Origin: Gottfriedia luciferensis
Lineage (GTDB): Bacteria > Bacillota > Bacilli > Bacillales > Bacillaceae_G
NCBI RefSeq assembly: GCF_001712755.1
Contig: NZ_MDKC01000035.1
Location: 223,012-287,011, forward strand
Reading direction: 5' to 3'
Length of the DNA stretch: 64,000 nucleotides
Positions within the stretch are counted from its first letter, which is position 1; every line of letters starts with the position of its first letter. Positions 49,961-58,717 of the stretch are shown here, piece by piece. The translations under genes were made by a program, and so were the position numbers. A model generated the notes under the pieces. It had not been told where the DNA came from. It made no database searches and saw nothing but the letters and a program-made list of their open reading frames with translations.

Positions 49961-50580
49961 TAATTTGATCCTCTAAATAAAAAGTCTTTATCTTCTTTAT
50001 TTATTACATCCATTAATGATTTAATTGCATTTGCGCGATGACTTAAGCCACCTTTTTCATCTGTTGTTAATTCAGCCATCGTTTTATCTAATTCTGGCAA
50101 AAAGAATATTGGATCGTAGCCAAAACCGTTTGTTCCTCTTTTTTCATTGGCAATAAACCCTTCAACTGTACCATAAACAGTGATTGTTTCTTTACCTGGA
50201 ACCGCTAAAGCTAAAGCACAATAAAATCGCGCAGTTCTTTTTCCAGGAAAAACGCCTTCTAGTTCGCTTAATACTTTTTGTAAATTATCTTCATCACTTT
50301 TATGTAATCCGGCATATCGAGCAGAATAAACGCCTGGTCTACCTTCAAGTGCATCCACTATTAAACCAGAATCATCTGCAATAACTGGCGTTTTTAACTC
50401 ACCCGCTAAATACTCAGCTTTTAAAATCGCATTTTCTTCAAATGTAGTTCCTGTTTCTTCAACTTCTTGAATTTCAGGAAAGTCTTTTAAAGATTTAATT
50501 TGAAATCCCATCGGGTTAAAAAGTGCTTCAAAATCCTTCACTTTGCCTTGATTATTTGTAGCAATAATGATTGTATCCAT
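49960..50580 (-). CDS. rdgB: RdgB/HAM1-type XTP/dITP diphosphatase (YsnA)
   Basis: Removes ITP and XTP from nucleotide pools to protect DNA and RNA. The 206-residue protein has IIIATNNQGKVKDFEALF, the VIADDSGLIVDALEGRPGVYSARYAG nucleotide site and NGFGYDPIFFLPE, plus SHRANAI near the C-terminus. It lies 24 bases after rph and overlaps ysnB by one base. Confidence 0.96.
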   Translation of the reverse strand: MDTIIIATNNQGKVKDFEALFNPMGFQIKSLKDFPEIQEVEETGTTFEENAILKAEYLAGELKTPVIADDSGLIVDALEGRPGVYSARYAGLHKSDEDNLQKVLSELEGVFPGKRTARFYCALALAVPGKETITVYGTVEGFIANEKRGTNGFGYDPIFFLPELDKTMAELTTDEKGGLSHRANAIKSLMDVINKEDKDFLFRGSN

Positions 50581-50604
50581 CCTTAAAGTCTCTCCTCGAA
50601 ATGA

Positions 50605-51345
50605 TTATTGAAATTTAATACCTTCTTGTAATAACACTTCTTTTTGTTTTTCAATTAGAGATTTAATTCCTAATTCACCTAAAGATAGTAACTCATTTAA
50701 TTCTTCTCTAGAAAATGTTGCTTCTTCACCAGTTCCTTGAAGTTCAACAAACTGTCCTTTTCCAGTCATAATAATATTCATATCAACACTTGCAGCCGAA
50801 TCTTCTACATAATATAAATCTAGTACTGGTCCAAGGTCTTCTAAAATACCAACCGAAGTTGCGGCTAAATAATCTTTTACAGGATACGATTTCAATTTAT
50901 CCATTTTAATTAATTTATCAAAAGCAAGCATCATTGCAACAAATGCACCAGTAATTGAAGTAGTTCGTGTTCCTCCATCTGCTTGAATGACATCACAATC
51001 GATCCAAATTGTCTTTTCACCAAGTGCTTCTAAATCAACTACTGCTCTTAACGCTCTTCCTATTAATCGTTGAATTTCCATTGTTCGACCAGTAACTTTA
51101 CCTTTTGATGATTCACGGATCGTACGCTCTTGAGTAGCCCTCGGTAACATTGAATATTCAGCTGAAATCCAACCTTTTCCACTATTTCTCAAAAATGGTG
51201 GTACACGGTCCTCAACAGTTGCATTACAAATTACCTTCGTATCACCAATACTAATAAGCACAGAACCTTCTGCATGCTTTGTATAGTGAGTAATAATCTC
51301 TATTGGTCTAAGTTCATTATTTAATCTTCCATCTGTTCTTGTCAT
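50605..51345 (-). CDS. rph: Ribonuclease PH
   Basis: A phosphorolytic 3'-5' exoribonuclease trimming tRNA precursors. I choose the ATG at 51345 (246 residues, [14 protein letters not shown]), which follows GTAGGAGGAACAATC; a further nine in-frame codons upstream are unlikely. Motifs are [34 protein letters not shown] and the substrate arginines in [19 protein letters not shown]. It is the first gene of the rph-rdgB-ysnB operon. Confidence 0.96.
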   Translation of the reverse strand: MTRTDGRLNNELRPIEIITHYTKHAEGSVLISIGDTKVICNATVEDRVPPFLRNSGKGWISAEYSMLPRATQERTIRESSKGKVTGRTMEIQRLIGRALRAVVDLEALGEKTIWIDCDVIQADGGTRTTSITGAFVAMMLAFDKLIKMDKLKSYPVKDYLAATSVGILEDLGPVLDLYYVEDSAASVDMNIIMTGKGQFVELQGTGEEATFSREELNELLSLGELGIKSLIEKQKEVLLQEGIKFQ

Positions 51346-51435
51346 GATTGTTCCTCCTACAAAATCTTCCAAATACTAGTATAGACAAAAATGTGATTTC
51401 ATTTCTACTTATTAAGTATAATTTAAAGATAAAAT

Positions 51436-51478
51436 TAAAAACCTTGTACAAAAATCGGCACAATTTTTGTACAAGGTT
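51436..51478 (-). terminator. Terminator after gerM
   Basis: A 16-bp perfect stem (51440-51455 with 51463-51478, AACCTTGTACAAAAAT arms) is followed by TTTTTAATTTTA on the minus strand. It lies about 55 bases beyond the gerM stop and separates it from rph. Confidence 0.9.
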
Positions 51479-51532
51479 GATATTTAAAACATTTTATTAA
51501 TAGGCAATCATTATCTTTTCTTAACGACTGGC

Positions 51533-52570
51533 TTACAATTTCTTCGTATTTACATCCTTAGGTCTTGAAACAGGTTGGCTTAAAGGCTTACCTTGTTGGT
51601 CCAACGCAGTTAATTTACCATTGATTTGGATTTCAATAGACTTAACACCTTTTTGCTCAGTTAGAGAAAGTACAAGCGGCTGTAATACATCATTATTGAT
51701 CATATTTTTTGCAATATTTCCATAGATACCATCGTTAAAATTAAGTACTAGCTTACCGCCTTTGAAAACAGGTTGACTAACTAGTTTCGTATCAGTTCCA
51801 AAATCAGATACTAAATTTGAATATTCAGAAGGACCTTTTACTAGTTCATTTACGATTGCCGAATATGAATCTGTTTGAGCATTTGAAATCCTAGTCGTTA
51901 CAGGTACATAATAAGTGTCTCCCATTTCCCCTTGAGAAACATAATATAGCGTAACTGGTCTGGAGTTCATAATATCTACAATGTCACCTTTATCAAAGTT
52001 AATTCCGTCATCTCTTGTTAACCCATCACCAATCTGAGCTTTATTGATTGGCATCGATGCAAGCTCTTTTCCGTTTACTCGAATTTTCACCTTTGTCACA
52101 TTATCAAATTGAGTTAACGTCCAAGTAACAGCTTGAAACACTTTTAATTCATCTTCAGCACGATATTGCTTAAATTCTGGTGAAAAATCAGCAATAATCG
52201 TACCATCCTTTTGAGTTTGAACACCTAAAACTTCAGTATTCGGAGGTAAAACTGCTTGGAAACCATTTGGTAATTCATCTGTAACAGGACCGTCTTTTAC
52301 TAAGTACTCTAACGCTTGTTTAGCCAAGCTAGTAGACTTAGGTAATTGGAATGTTTGCGGTACAACATAACCGTTACGGTCAATTAAATATAATTCCCTT
52401 TTTACAGTTTCCTCTTTCTTTGCTACTTCCTTTGAAGGTTGATCACTTTTATAAACTACAGTTTTAGGTGGATCAATATCAGTTGAAGATTTTGTTGGAA
52501 GTAAACTACATCCACTCATTGTTGCAATTCCACATACTGCTGCCGCTGTTACTAACAATCTTTTTTTCAT
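51533..52570 (-). CDS. gerM: Germination and sporulation lipoprotein GerM
   Basis: Contributes to SpoIIQ-SpoIIIAH complex assembly during engulfment. The protein starts with a lipoprotein signal (MKKRLLVTAAAVCGIATMSGCS; lipobox cysteine near residue 21). It then has two GerMN domains (about 85-180 and 215-320), each with the LV-NF/DFS-EF pattern such as IIADFSPEFK and LVLNFNDGIYG. Start: GGGGGAG is only a base or two before an ATG at 52576 but well spaced for the ATG at 52570 (345 residues), which I prefer. Confidence 0.93.
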   Translation of the reverse strand: MKKRLLVTAAAVCGIATMSGCSLLPTKSSTDIDPPKTVVYKSDQPSKEVAKKEETVKRELYLIDRNGYVVPQTFQLPKSTSLAKQALEYLVKDGPVTDELPNGFQAVLPPNTEVLGVQTQKDGTIIADFSPEFKQYRAEDELKVFQAVTWTLTQFDNVTKVKIRVNGKELASMPINKAQIGDGLTRDDGINFDKGDIVDIMNSRPVTLYYVSQGEMGDTYYVPVTTRISNAQTDSYSAIVNELVKGPSEYSNLVSDFGTDTKLVSQPVFKGGKLVLNFNDGIYGNIAKNMINNDVLQPLVLSLTEQKGVKSIEIQINGKLTALDQQGKPLSQPVSRPKDVNTKKL

Positions 52571-52687
52571 CACCATACTCCCCCCACGCTTTTTTATTAT
52601 TTATACGAGCCTGTACATTTTTTAGAACAAGCTAAATAGAAAAAAATAAATAATTTAAATCTAGCTCTAAATTTACTGGAAATATTC

Positions 52688-52715
52688 ACCTAAAAGACCT
52701 ATCGTTCATATGATA
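52688..52715 (+). promoter_or_regulatory. Candidate sigma-K promoter of gerE
   Basis: CATATGATA (52707-52715) fits the sigma-K -10 box CATANNNTA, with ACC 16 bases upstream as the short -35. A transcript from here would start near 52722, before the AGGAGG site used by gerE. In B. subtilis gerE is made by sigma-K, which agrees. Confidence 0.7.
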
Positions 52716-52776
52716 AAAAGACTAAATGAATACCCATCCGAAGAACAGCTCGGTCAAGCAAGGAGGGTTAGCACAG

Positions 52777-53001
52777 TTGAAGGATAGAGACTATCAAACA
52801 AAGCACACACTCACAAAGCGTGAAAAAGAAGTATTCGAGCTTCTTGTTCAAGATAAGACTACAAGAGAAATTGCTGAAGAACTTTTTATAAGTGAAAAAA
52901 CTGTGAGAAATCATATTTCAAATGCAATGCAGAAGCTTGGGGTTAAGGGGCGATCACAAGCAGTTATTGAGCTTCTTCGTATGGGAGAGCTTGAACTGTA
53001 G
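52777..53001 (+). CDS. gerE: Late mother-cell transcription factor GerE
   Basis: A LuxR-type DNA-binding regulator of late coat genes in the mother cell. Nearly the whole protein is the helix-turn-helix domain (LTKREKEVFELLVQDKTTRE, then IAEELFISEKTVRNHISNAM). I choose the TTG at 52777. It gives exactly 74 residues, the length of B. subtilis GerE, and AGGAGG lies 10 bases before it. An ATG at 52726 would add 17 unrelated residues and has no ribosome site. A sigma-K-like promoter precedes it. Confidence 0.95.
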   Translation: MKDRDYQTKHTLTKREKEVFELLVQDKTTREIAEELFISEKTVRNHISNAMQKLGVKGRSQAVIELLRMGELEL

Positions 53002-53037
53002 TTCTTTTGTAGAAACAGTTCTACAAACCAACATACT

Positions 53038-53067
53038 GCCGGCATTCTAATCGACATGCCGGTTTTG
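53038..53067 (+). terminator. Terminator after gerE
   Basis: Arms CCGGCAT and ATGCCGG form a GC-rich stem followed by TTTTGG, 35 bases beyond the gerE stop. It is a weak-tailed intrinsic terminator. Confidence 0.7.
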
Positions 53068-53256
53068 GTATTTACATTGAAACTTAAGTTTTACATTTCA
53101 CTATTTTCTTGCTTGTAAAGAATCTGATTATCTAAATTGAAAGTATTACTTTATATCCTACTTATAGTAGATAAAAAGCCTATCTGTAAATTTGGATAGA
53201 TGCTCTGCTATAGGGGGATTTTATTTTAGCTCTTTTTACCTATCTAAAACTAAAAT

Positions 53257-53287
53257 AAAAAAATCGTTTCCTGTTGGAAAACGATTT
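53257..53287. repeat. Left copy of the duplicated hairpin flanking element B
   Basis: These 31 bases (AAAATCGTTTCC with GGAAAACGATTT arms) are identical to 53799-53829. The right copy is in place to terminate the tatD-like gene; this left copy lies on the other side of the inserted element and serves no adjacent gene. The duplication is seen directly. Confidence 0.9.
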
Positions 53288-53288
53288 A

Positions 53289-53791
53289 GCTGTTGAAAAA
53301 CATCCTTGTCAAATAAATTACCAAATCTTCGTAAAGGAGTAGAGTGATGTTGATTTCCACTACAGGATGCTCGCTTTCCATGGGGCGAGATTCTTTAGCC
53401 TCCTCGGCAAGCCTGCGGGGTCTCAGCCTTCCCGCTAATCCCATAGGAGTCGAGCATCCCTCTGTTCCAATCAACTTATTCATCAAAAAAAGTCTGCAAT
53501 AAATTCTAATCAAGTAGCCTTTACTTAGAGTAATCTAACAGTTGTTTATAAATCAGTTTGTAGGTCAATTGAGTTTGAACCTCAAATTATAAACCTATCA
53601 TTTAAAACGATAAATCTAAATTTTTCTCTTAGTTCCAAAAAAACAATTACTATAGTTTGTTTGTATTGTATATCAAAATTATTGAAACATTTTAACAGTT
53701 AAAATCGTTAATAAATAAAAAAATGAATTTTAATTTCAATAATGTTTCATTTAATTTCGTTTTCCCTATAGAGCGTTTTGTATTTCAAGCA
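53289..53791 (+). repeat. Dispersed ~500-bp repeat element, copy B
   Basis: Carries the same GC-rich core as copy A (about 53330-53475), with ATTCTTTA in place of ACCTGA within it, and a similar AT-rich tail. The ends GCTGTTGAAAAAC and GTATTTCAAGCAC are an imperfect inverted repeat. It is flanked by an exact 31-bp duplication of a hairpin. The length, about 503 bases, equals that of copy A. No transposase gene is present. Confidence 0.85.
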
Positions 53792-53798
53792 CTTTGAA

Positions 53799-53829
53799 AA
53801 AAAAATCGTTTCCTGTTGGAAAACGATTT
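53799..53829 (-). terminator. Terminator of the TPP-regulated operon (right duplicate)
   Basis: A hairpin with AAAATCGTTTCC and GGAAAACGATTT arms directly follows the tatD-like stop codon and has a T-rich minus-strand tail. It is the right-hand member of the 31-bp duplication around repeat copy B. Confidence 0.85.
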
Positions 53830-53836
53830 TCTTATT

Positions 53837-54604
53837 TTATATACTATAAAATTTCTTAGTATTTTCATATAAAGTTTTATATGCACTTGATAGATTTATG
53901 TCTTTTAACTCAGCTATCTTTGCAACCGATTGATGCATAAATTTAGGATGTGTCCACTCATTTTCAAAAGGCCCTTCAAATGGCCAAGGACCATCTGTTT
54001 CGATCATCATTAATTCTAAAGGATACTTTTTCACTAAGTCTTGAATCTCATTTTCATATAGTACATCAGGTGTAATTGAGATAAAATACTCATTTTCTAT
54101 CATCCGGTTAATTGTATGTTCGTCTCCTTTAAACCAATGAAAATGGGCTTTTTTAATAAAATATTTTTCTAATAGATTACATACTGTTTCGGCGTCCTCA
54201 TACACTGCGTGTAATATGATCGGTTTATTTAACTCTTTTGCAAGTGAGATAAATTTTTCTAGTAATTGAATATACGGTACGTAATCAAGCTGTTCTTCTA
54301 AATTCTTATAATATGGTAATCCAACCTCTCCGATTGCGACCATTTCATCCTGATGGTTCTTAATCCATTCAATTAATTTATCAACCTCTTCATCAGAAGG
54401 GATTTGTTGTTCAGGATGAAATCCGAATGCTGGATATACACTATTATTTTGATTTTTTAACGCTAAATTCTTCTTACTAGATTTTAAATCCATCGATACC
54501 GAAATGAGCGCCTCGATTTCTTGTCTTTCTAAATTAGTTACTATTTCTTCTCTTTGACTAGTATCATAAGAATCTAAATGAATATGAGCATCTATCATTT
54601 TCAT
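53837..54604 (-). CDS. TatD-family metal-dependent hydrolase in a thiamine operon
   Basis: A 255-residue amidohydrolase-fold protein. The two-metal ligand set is complete: HxH in DAHIHLD, Glu in VAIGEVGLPYY, His in IILHAVYED, His in KAHFHWFKG and Asp in MIETDGPWP. It is the last gene of the TPP-riboswitch operon, four bases after the ATPase gene. This suggests a task in pyrimidine-precursor salvage rather than the DNase activity known for TatD. The substrate is unknown, and salvage is an inference from position only. Confidence 0.85.
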   Translation of the reverse strand: MKMIDAHIHLDSYDTSQREEIVTNLERQEIEALISVSMDLKSSKKNLALKNQNNSVYPAFGFHPEQQIPSDEEVDKLIEWIKNHQDEMVAIGEVGLPYYKNLEEQLDYVPYIQLLEKFISLAKELNKPIILHAVYEDAETVCNLLEKYFIKKAHFHWFKGDEHTINRMIENEYFISITPDVLYENEIQDLVKKYPLELMMIETDGPWPFEGPFENEWTHPKFMHQSVAKIAELKDINLSSAYKTLYENTKKFYSI

Positions 54605-54608
54605 CGTA

Positions 54609-55340
54609 TTACTCCTTCTCTAAAGCCAAATAGATTTTTCTTTTATATTCCGTAAATTCATCACTTAATAATAATTCTTTTTTACGTGGTCTTGGAAATG
54701 GCACTATGATTTCTTCTTTGATTTTGGCAGGTTTGTCAGAAAATAGATAGATTCGATCAGACATTAACAACGCTTCATCAATATTATGCGTAACTAATAA
54801 TATTGATCGACGTTGCTCTTCCCAAATTGATAAGAGCCATTGTTGCATTTCAAGTCTAGTGAACTCATCTAAAGCTGAAAACGGCTCATCCATACACATG
54901 AACGACTGCGGTGCTAGTAGAGACCTTAAAAATGAAACTCTTTGTTTCATACCACCAGATAATTCATGAGGGTAAGCATTCTCATAGTTTTCTAAACCAG
55001 TTCTTTTAAGCCAGTCTCTTGCCAATTTTTCATCAGGTTTATGTTTTAATTCCTGTGACAAAACAATATTTTTTAATACTGTTCTCCAAGGTAGTAATGA
55101 ATGATCCTGAGGCATAAAACTAACATGACCAAGTTCTCCATTTATTATCGACCCATTTAACTTTACTTCTCCAGAATCTGGTTTTACTAAGCCACCTATA
55201 AGATGAAACAAAGTACTTTTCCCACTACCAGATGGACCTAGAATCGATACAAATTCACCCTCGTTTACATAAAGGGATATATTATCTAACACCTGATGAC
55301 CGCTATAACTCATTGATAATTGTTCCACTTGTAATGTCAT
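54609..55340 (-). CDS. thiZ: ABC transporter ATP-binding protein for a thiamine pyrimidine precursor
   Basis: A 243-residue nitrate/taurine/ThiZ-type ATPase energising uptake. It shows Walker A ILGPSGSGKSTLFH, Q-loop MPQDHSLLPWR, signature HELSGGMKQRVSF, Walker B FMCMDEPFSALDEF and switch histidine LLVTHNID. It overlaps the permease gene by 4 bases. The TPP riboswitch at the head of the operon supports the ThiXYZ assignment. Confidence 0.88.
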   Translation of the reverse strand: MTLQVEQLSMSYSGHQVLDNISLYVNEGEFVSILGPSGSGKSTLFHLIGGLVKPDSGEVKLNGSIINGELGHVSFMPQDHSLLPWRTVLKNIVLSQELKHKPDEKLARDWLKRTGLENYENAYPHELSGGMKQRVSFLRSLLAPQSFMCMDEPFSALDEFTRLEMQQWLLSIWEEQRRSILLVTHNIDEALLMSDRIYLFSDKPAKIKEEIIVPFPRPRKKELLLSDEFTEYKRKIYLALEKE

Positions 55341-56104
55341 TTCCGCTTCACCCCTTTAACTTTCCATTTAACAGTAAAACGTTCAATTACAACTATTAGG
55401 AAGAAGAAAAGCATACTTAAAAACATAATGATAAAAATTGAAACAAATACTCGATCTGTTCTAAATGAAGATGAAGCTAAAGTCATATAAACCCCAATTC
55501 CAGATTTCGCTCCTAACCATTCAGATATAACTGCTCCCATAACACTATAAGTTGCAGAAATCTTTAAGCCAGAAAAAATGGAAGGTAGAGAAAAAGGCAA
55601 TTCAACTTTCCAAAAAACTTGTGATTTAGATGCTCCCGCCATTTTCATATAATTTATTAGTTCACTTGGTGTTTGTCGAAAACCATCCAACGCTGAAACT
55701 GTAACTGGAAAGAAACAAACGAGAGAAATAATAATTAATTTTGGTAATACACCAAATCCAAACCAAATAATTAAAAGAGGTGCCAATACGATAATTGGTA
55801 CATTTTGCGAAAGAATTAATAATGGGTAAAAAGCTTCCCTTACACCTGGAATTAAATGCAATAGAAATGCGATTAAAAATCCTAATAAACTACCAATTAA
55901 CAAACCAATAATCGTTAATTGAATTGTAGAAGAAATATGAGGAAGTAGTGAATCAGTTGATCTCATTCCTTCTTTAAAGATTGCGATTGGTCCTGGTAAT
56001 AACCAAGATTCGATTCTCCAAATTTTAATACTTAGCTGCCAGCAAATTAAAAAAAGCAGGATGACAACGATTGGTTGCCATCCTTTTATATTTTTAGATT
56101 TCAT
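55337..56104 (-). CDS. thiX: ABC transporter permease for a thiamine pyrimidine precursor
   Basis: A six-span BPD-type permease of the SsuC/ThiX family with the cytoplasmic EAA-like loop (NYMKMAGASKSQVFWKVELPF). From the ATG at 56104 it has 255 residues. That ATG overlaps the stop of the preceding gene as TAATG, so translation is coupled. The longer frame up to 56188 would run inside that gene. It pairs with the ATPase and the thiY lipoprotein. Confidence 0.87.
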   Translation of the reverse strand: MKSKNIKGWQPIVVILLFLICWQLSIKIWRIESWLLPGPIAIFKEGMRSTDSLLPHISSTIQLTIIGLLIGSLLGFLIAFLLHLIPGVREAFYPLLILSQNVPIIVLAPLLIIWFGFGVLPKLIIISLVCFFPVTVSALDGFRQTPSELINYMKMAGASKSQVFWKVELPFSLPSIFSGLKISATYSVMGAVISEWLGAKSGIGVYMTLASSSFRTDRVFVSIFIIMFLSMLFFFLIVVIERFTVKWKVKGVKRK

Positions 56105-56394
56105 TAACGGTACTTCTCCGTTAACACATCCATCGTAATACCTTGTGGTTGATAAAGTATTTTCATTTGTGTTATTACATTGTGGCAACCTATTTCAATC
56201 ATTCTTTCATTCATTTTTTGAACAACCATTAATAATTGATTCAAGTCGCCTTCCATAGTTGTTTCCAATGGTTGGACCTGATATTTTACACCTGATTCAT
56301 CAATAATTTTAATTGCTTCATCAACTGCTGGAATAACATCCTCAATATTATTTGTTTTCGGTATAATTTGGACACTCATTAAAGTAGTTTGCAT
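56104..56394 (-). CDS. YkoF/MTH1187-type thiamine-binding protein
   Basis: A 96-residue single-domain member of the thiamine-binding ferredoxin-like superfamily. It has MSVQIIPK, a helix with IPAVDEAIKIIDESGVKYQVQPLETTMEGD, and a second helix before the C-terminal strand. In B. subtilis YkoF (a tandem version) binds thiamine or its pyrimidine part next to an HMP transporter. Here it may act as a cytosolic acceptor or chaperone for the incoming pyrimidine. Its TAA overlaps the permease ATG. Confidence 0.82.
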   Translation of the reverse strand: MQTTLMSVQIIPKTNNIEDVIPAVDEAIKIIDESGVKYQVQPLETTMEGDLNQLLMVVQKMNERMIEIGCHNVITQMKILYQPQGITMDVLTEKYR

Positions 56395-56406
56395 TTTTGC
56401 TCCTCC

Positions 56407-57399
56407 TTATTTCGCTGGTAAGAAATCATTCGTAAATGCTTCTTTTGGCTTAAAGTTTCCTTCTAATAATTTATTTTCAGCTAAGAAATCAGCATAGTTT
56501 TTCCAAACTGATAACTTTTGCTCACCCCAACGGTCTGCATCATCTTTATACTTAGATGCTAACCATTCTTGGCTTTTTTCCACTAATTTTTTATCTAAAT
56601 CTGGATTATCCTTTATTAAAATCGATGCAGCTTCTTTTGGGTTCTCAATCGCAAAATTATATCCTTTTGATGCTGCAGCCACAAACGCTTTTACTATTTT
56701 AGGGTTTTTACTAATCATTTTTTCGTTCGTTGCTAAAACTGGAGTATAGTAATCTAGCTTTTTACTATAATCAGTTAAATAAATCATGTTTAATTTTTCT
56801 CCACGTAGCTCTGCTTGAATCCCTGTCCATCCTTGATAAATCCATGCAAAATCAATATCTCTTTTTACCGCTGTAAAGAAATCAGCATCACCCATATTAA
56901 CGATATTTAACTTATTAACATTAGCATTTTCTTCTGACATAAGTGATTTTAAAATAGCCTTTTCAACAGGTGAACCCCATCCACCATATGTTTTTCCAAC
57001 GAAATCTTTTGGTGACTTAATTCCTTTTTTCACTGGTGATGCAAACCCAGAAGTATTATGTTGAATAATTGCTGCAATTGAAACAATCGGTACATTTTGA
57101 ACTCTTGCTTGTGTAATTGACTCTTGATAAGAAACACCAAAGTCCGCTTTACCTGATGCCACCAATTGGTCTGCACCTGTTTCTCCCGGGCTGATTATAT
57201 CTACATCAAGTCCTTGTTCCTTAAAGTAACCTTTTTCCTTAGCAACAAATAGCCCCGTATGATTTGTATTTGGCGTCCAGTCTAGTACGACAGTCACCTT
57301 TTTTAATTTCTTTGTCTTTTTAGTAGTAGCAGTTTTGTTTTGACCACACCCGGTTAACATTAAACAAATAGCTACTAAAAATACTACTAGTTTTTTCAT
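56407..57399 (-). CDS. thiY: Thiamine pyrimidine precursor-binding lipoprotein ThiY
   Basis: A substrate-binding protein of the NMT1/THI5-like family. The signal peptide ends in the lipobox LTGC (Cys18), followed by a Lys/Thr-rich linker and then VTVVLDWTPNTNHTGLFVAKEKGYFKEQGLDV, the family hallmark. It has 330 residues and a membrane-anchored periplasmic-type fold. The B. halodurans relative binds formylaminopyrimidine made by thiamine breakdown. It is the first gene behind the TPP riboswitch. Confidence 0.93.
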   Translation of the reverse strand: MKKLVVFLVAICLMLTGCGQNKTATTKKTKKLKKVTVVLDWTPNTNHTGLFVAKEKGYFKEQGLDVDIISPGETGADQLVASGKADFGVSYQESITQARVQNVPIVSIAAIIQHNTSGFASPVKKGIKSPKDFVGKTYGGWGSPVEKAILKSLMSEENANVNKLNIVNMGDADFFTAVKRDIDFAWIYQGWTGIQAELRGEKLNMIYLTDYSKKLDYYTPVLATNEKMISKNPKIVKAFVAAASKGYNFAIENPKEAASILIKDNPDLDKKLVEKSQEWLASKYKDDADRWGEQKLSVWKNYADFLAENKLLEGNFKPKEAFTNDFLPAK

Positions 57400-57431
57400 T
57401 ATCTATATCTCCTTTTTGTTTTTGGTTTATA

Positions 57432-57466
57432 CAAAAAGAAAACGTCCGGATAAGAACCCGGACGTT
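57432..57466 (-). terminator. Expression-platform terminator of the TPP riboswitch
   Basis: Arms AACGTCCGG and CCGGACGTT (57441-57449 and 57458-57466) are followed by TTTCTTTTT on the minus strand, between the aptamer and thiY. When TPP is bound this stem should form and stop transcription. Confidence 0.85.
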
Positions 57467-57504
57467 AATGCGCTGTAAAAAACATATCTAAAAAGAGATA
57501 CTGT

Positions 57505-57590
57505 TCCCTACGCTGGCATCACCCAGATCAGGTTCTAAGAGTCAACATCTTAAGGATGATATCTCAGCCAGCAACACTGGCTCCTCCACA
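57505..57590 (-). promoter_or_regulatory. TPP riboswitch (THI element)
   Basis: On the minus strand the aptamer reads GTGGAGGAGCCAGTG, then GCTGGCTGAGA, and later AGAACCTGATCTGGGTGAT and GCCAGCGTAGGGA. This is the conserved TPP-binding core. A terminator hairpin follows before thiY. It turns off the whole thiY-to-tatD operon when thiamine pyrophosphate is plentiful. Confidence 0.97.
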
Positions 57591-57829
57591 TTTTTCTCAT
57601 ATATAAACTTTTCCTCATTAATATAACAGATAATGATTGAATTTACGAATTATTTTTAACCTGTGTTCAAATGTTTTAATACTCTGTTAATAGGTGCAAA
57701 TAAAACTATGAAATTTTAACATTTTTAAAAAGAGAATAATAAACAAAAATATCATTTCTTATAGTAAAATCTTAAATGAATAAAGAATATACTACATCAA
57801 CAAATTATTAAGTAAAATGAGGGGATTTT
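57591..57829. other. Divergent promoter region between the thi operon and murI
   Basis: About 240 AT-rich bases that must hold the promoters of the riboswitch operon (minus) and murI (plus). No repeat, operator or open frame is evident. Confidence 0.5.
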
Positions 57830-58621
57830 TTGAATAAACCAATCGGAGTCATTGACTCAGGTGTTGGGGGCTTAACAGTTGCCAAACAAATAATAAGACA
57901 ATTACCTAAAGAGGACATTTTATACTTAGGTGATACCGCAAGATGTCCATACGGATCACGACCATATACGGAAATCAGAGATTTCACTTGGGAAATGACT
58001 AATTTTCTAATGGAGAAAGATATAAAAATGTTAGTCATCGCCTGTAATACAGCAACTTCAGTAGTCTTAAATGAAATGCGTGAAAAACTTCAAATCCCAG
58101 TCATTGGAGTTGTCCGCCCAGGTGCTAGAGCAGCAATAAAGTTAACTCAAAATGACCAAATCGGTGTCATAGGAACGAATGCTACTATTAATAGTAAAGC
58201 ATATCATTCCGCACTAAAACGGATTAATGACAAAGTCATAATTGAAGGGTTGGCGTGCCCAGAGTTTGCTGGAATTGTTGAAAATGGGGACTACAATAAA
58301 CCTGAAATATTTGAGATAGTTAAACACACTCTTGCACCGCTTATTGATTCAAATATTGATACACTAATACTAGGTTGCACGCATTATCCATTATTAAGTC
58401 CAATCATCCAAAAAGTGATGGGACCATCAATCCAACTTATCAGCTCTGGTGATGAAACAGCTTTAGAAGTAAGTGCAATTCTAGATCAACAAAATATATT
58501 ATCTAACTCTGAAATCACTACACATGAATTTTTTACAACTGGGGATCCAACCATTTTTAGTAAAATAGCTTCATCCTTATTCCAAGAACCAATGGAAAAC
58601 GTAAAATATATTAAACTATAA
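57830..58621 (+). CDS. murI: Glutamate racemase
   Basis: Makes D-glutamate for peptidoglycan. The 263-residue protein starts at a TTG behind a GGGGA ribosome site (MNKPIGVIDSGVGGLTVA). The two catalytic cysteines are in VIACNTATS (about residue 70) and LGCTHYPLL (about 184), with Asp10 and the later histidine also in place. In B. subtilis it is racE, near gerE. It ends before a strong terminator. Confidence 0.97.
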   Translation: MNKPIGVIDSGVGGLTVAKQIIRQLPKEDILYLGDTARCPYGSRPYTEIRDFTWEMTNFLMEKDIKMLVIACNTATSVVLNEMREKLQIPVIGVVRPGARAAIKLTQNDQIGVIGTNATINSKAYHSALKRINDKVIIEGLACPEFAGIVENGDYNKPEIFEIVKHTLAPLIDSNIDTLILGCTHYPLLSPIIQKVMGPSIQLISSGDETALEVSAILDQQNILSNSEITTHEFFTTGDPTIFSKIASSLFQEPMENVKYIKL

Positions 58622-58647
58622 CGGTCATAGACCACATAAAATGAAGA

Positions 58648-58684
58648 AAACCAACAAAGTAAGCCTTTGTTGGTTTTTGTGTTT
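58648..58684 (+). terminator. Terminator after murI
   Basis: An 11-bp perfect stem (58649-58659 with 58664-58674, AACCAACAAAG arms) is followed by TTTTTGTGTTTTT. It ends murI and lies near the convergent nsrR. Confidence 0.9.
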
Positions 58685-58717
58685 TTAAATTGCGAACGCT
58701 CTTCTATTTAATAAAAT

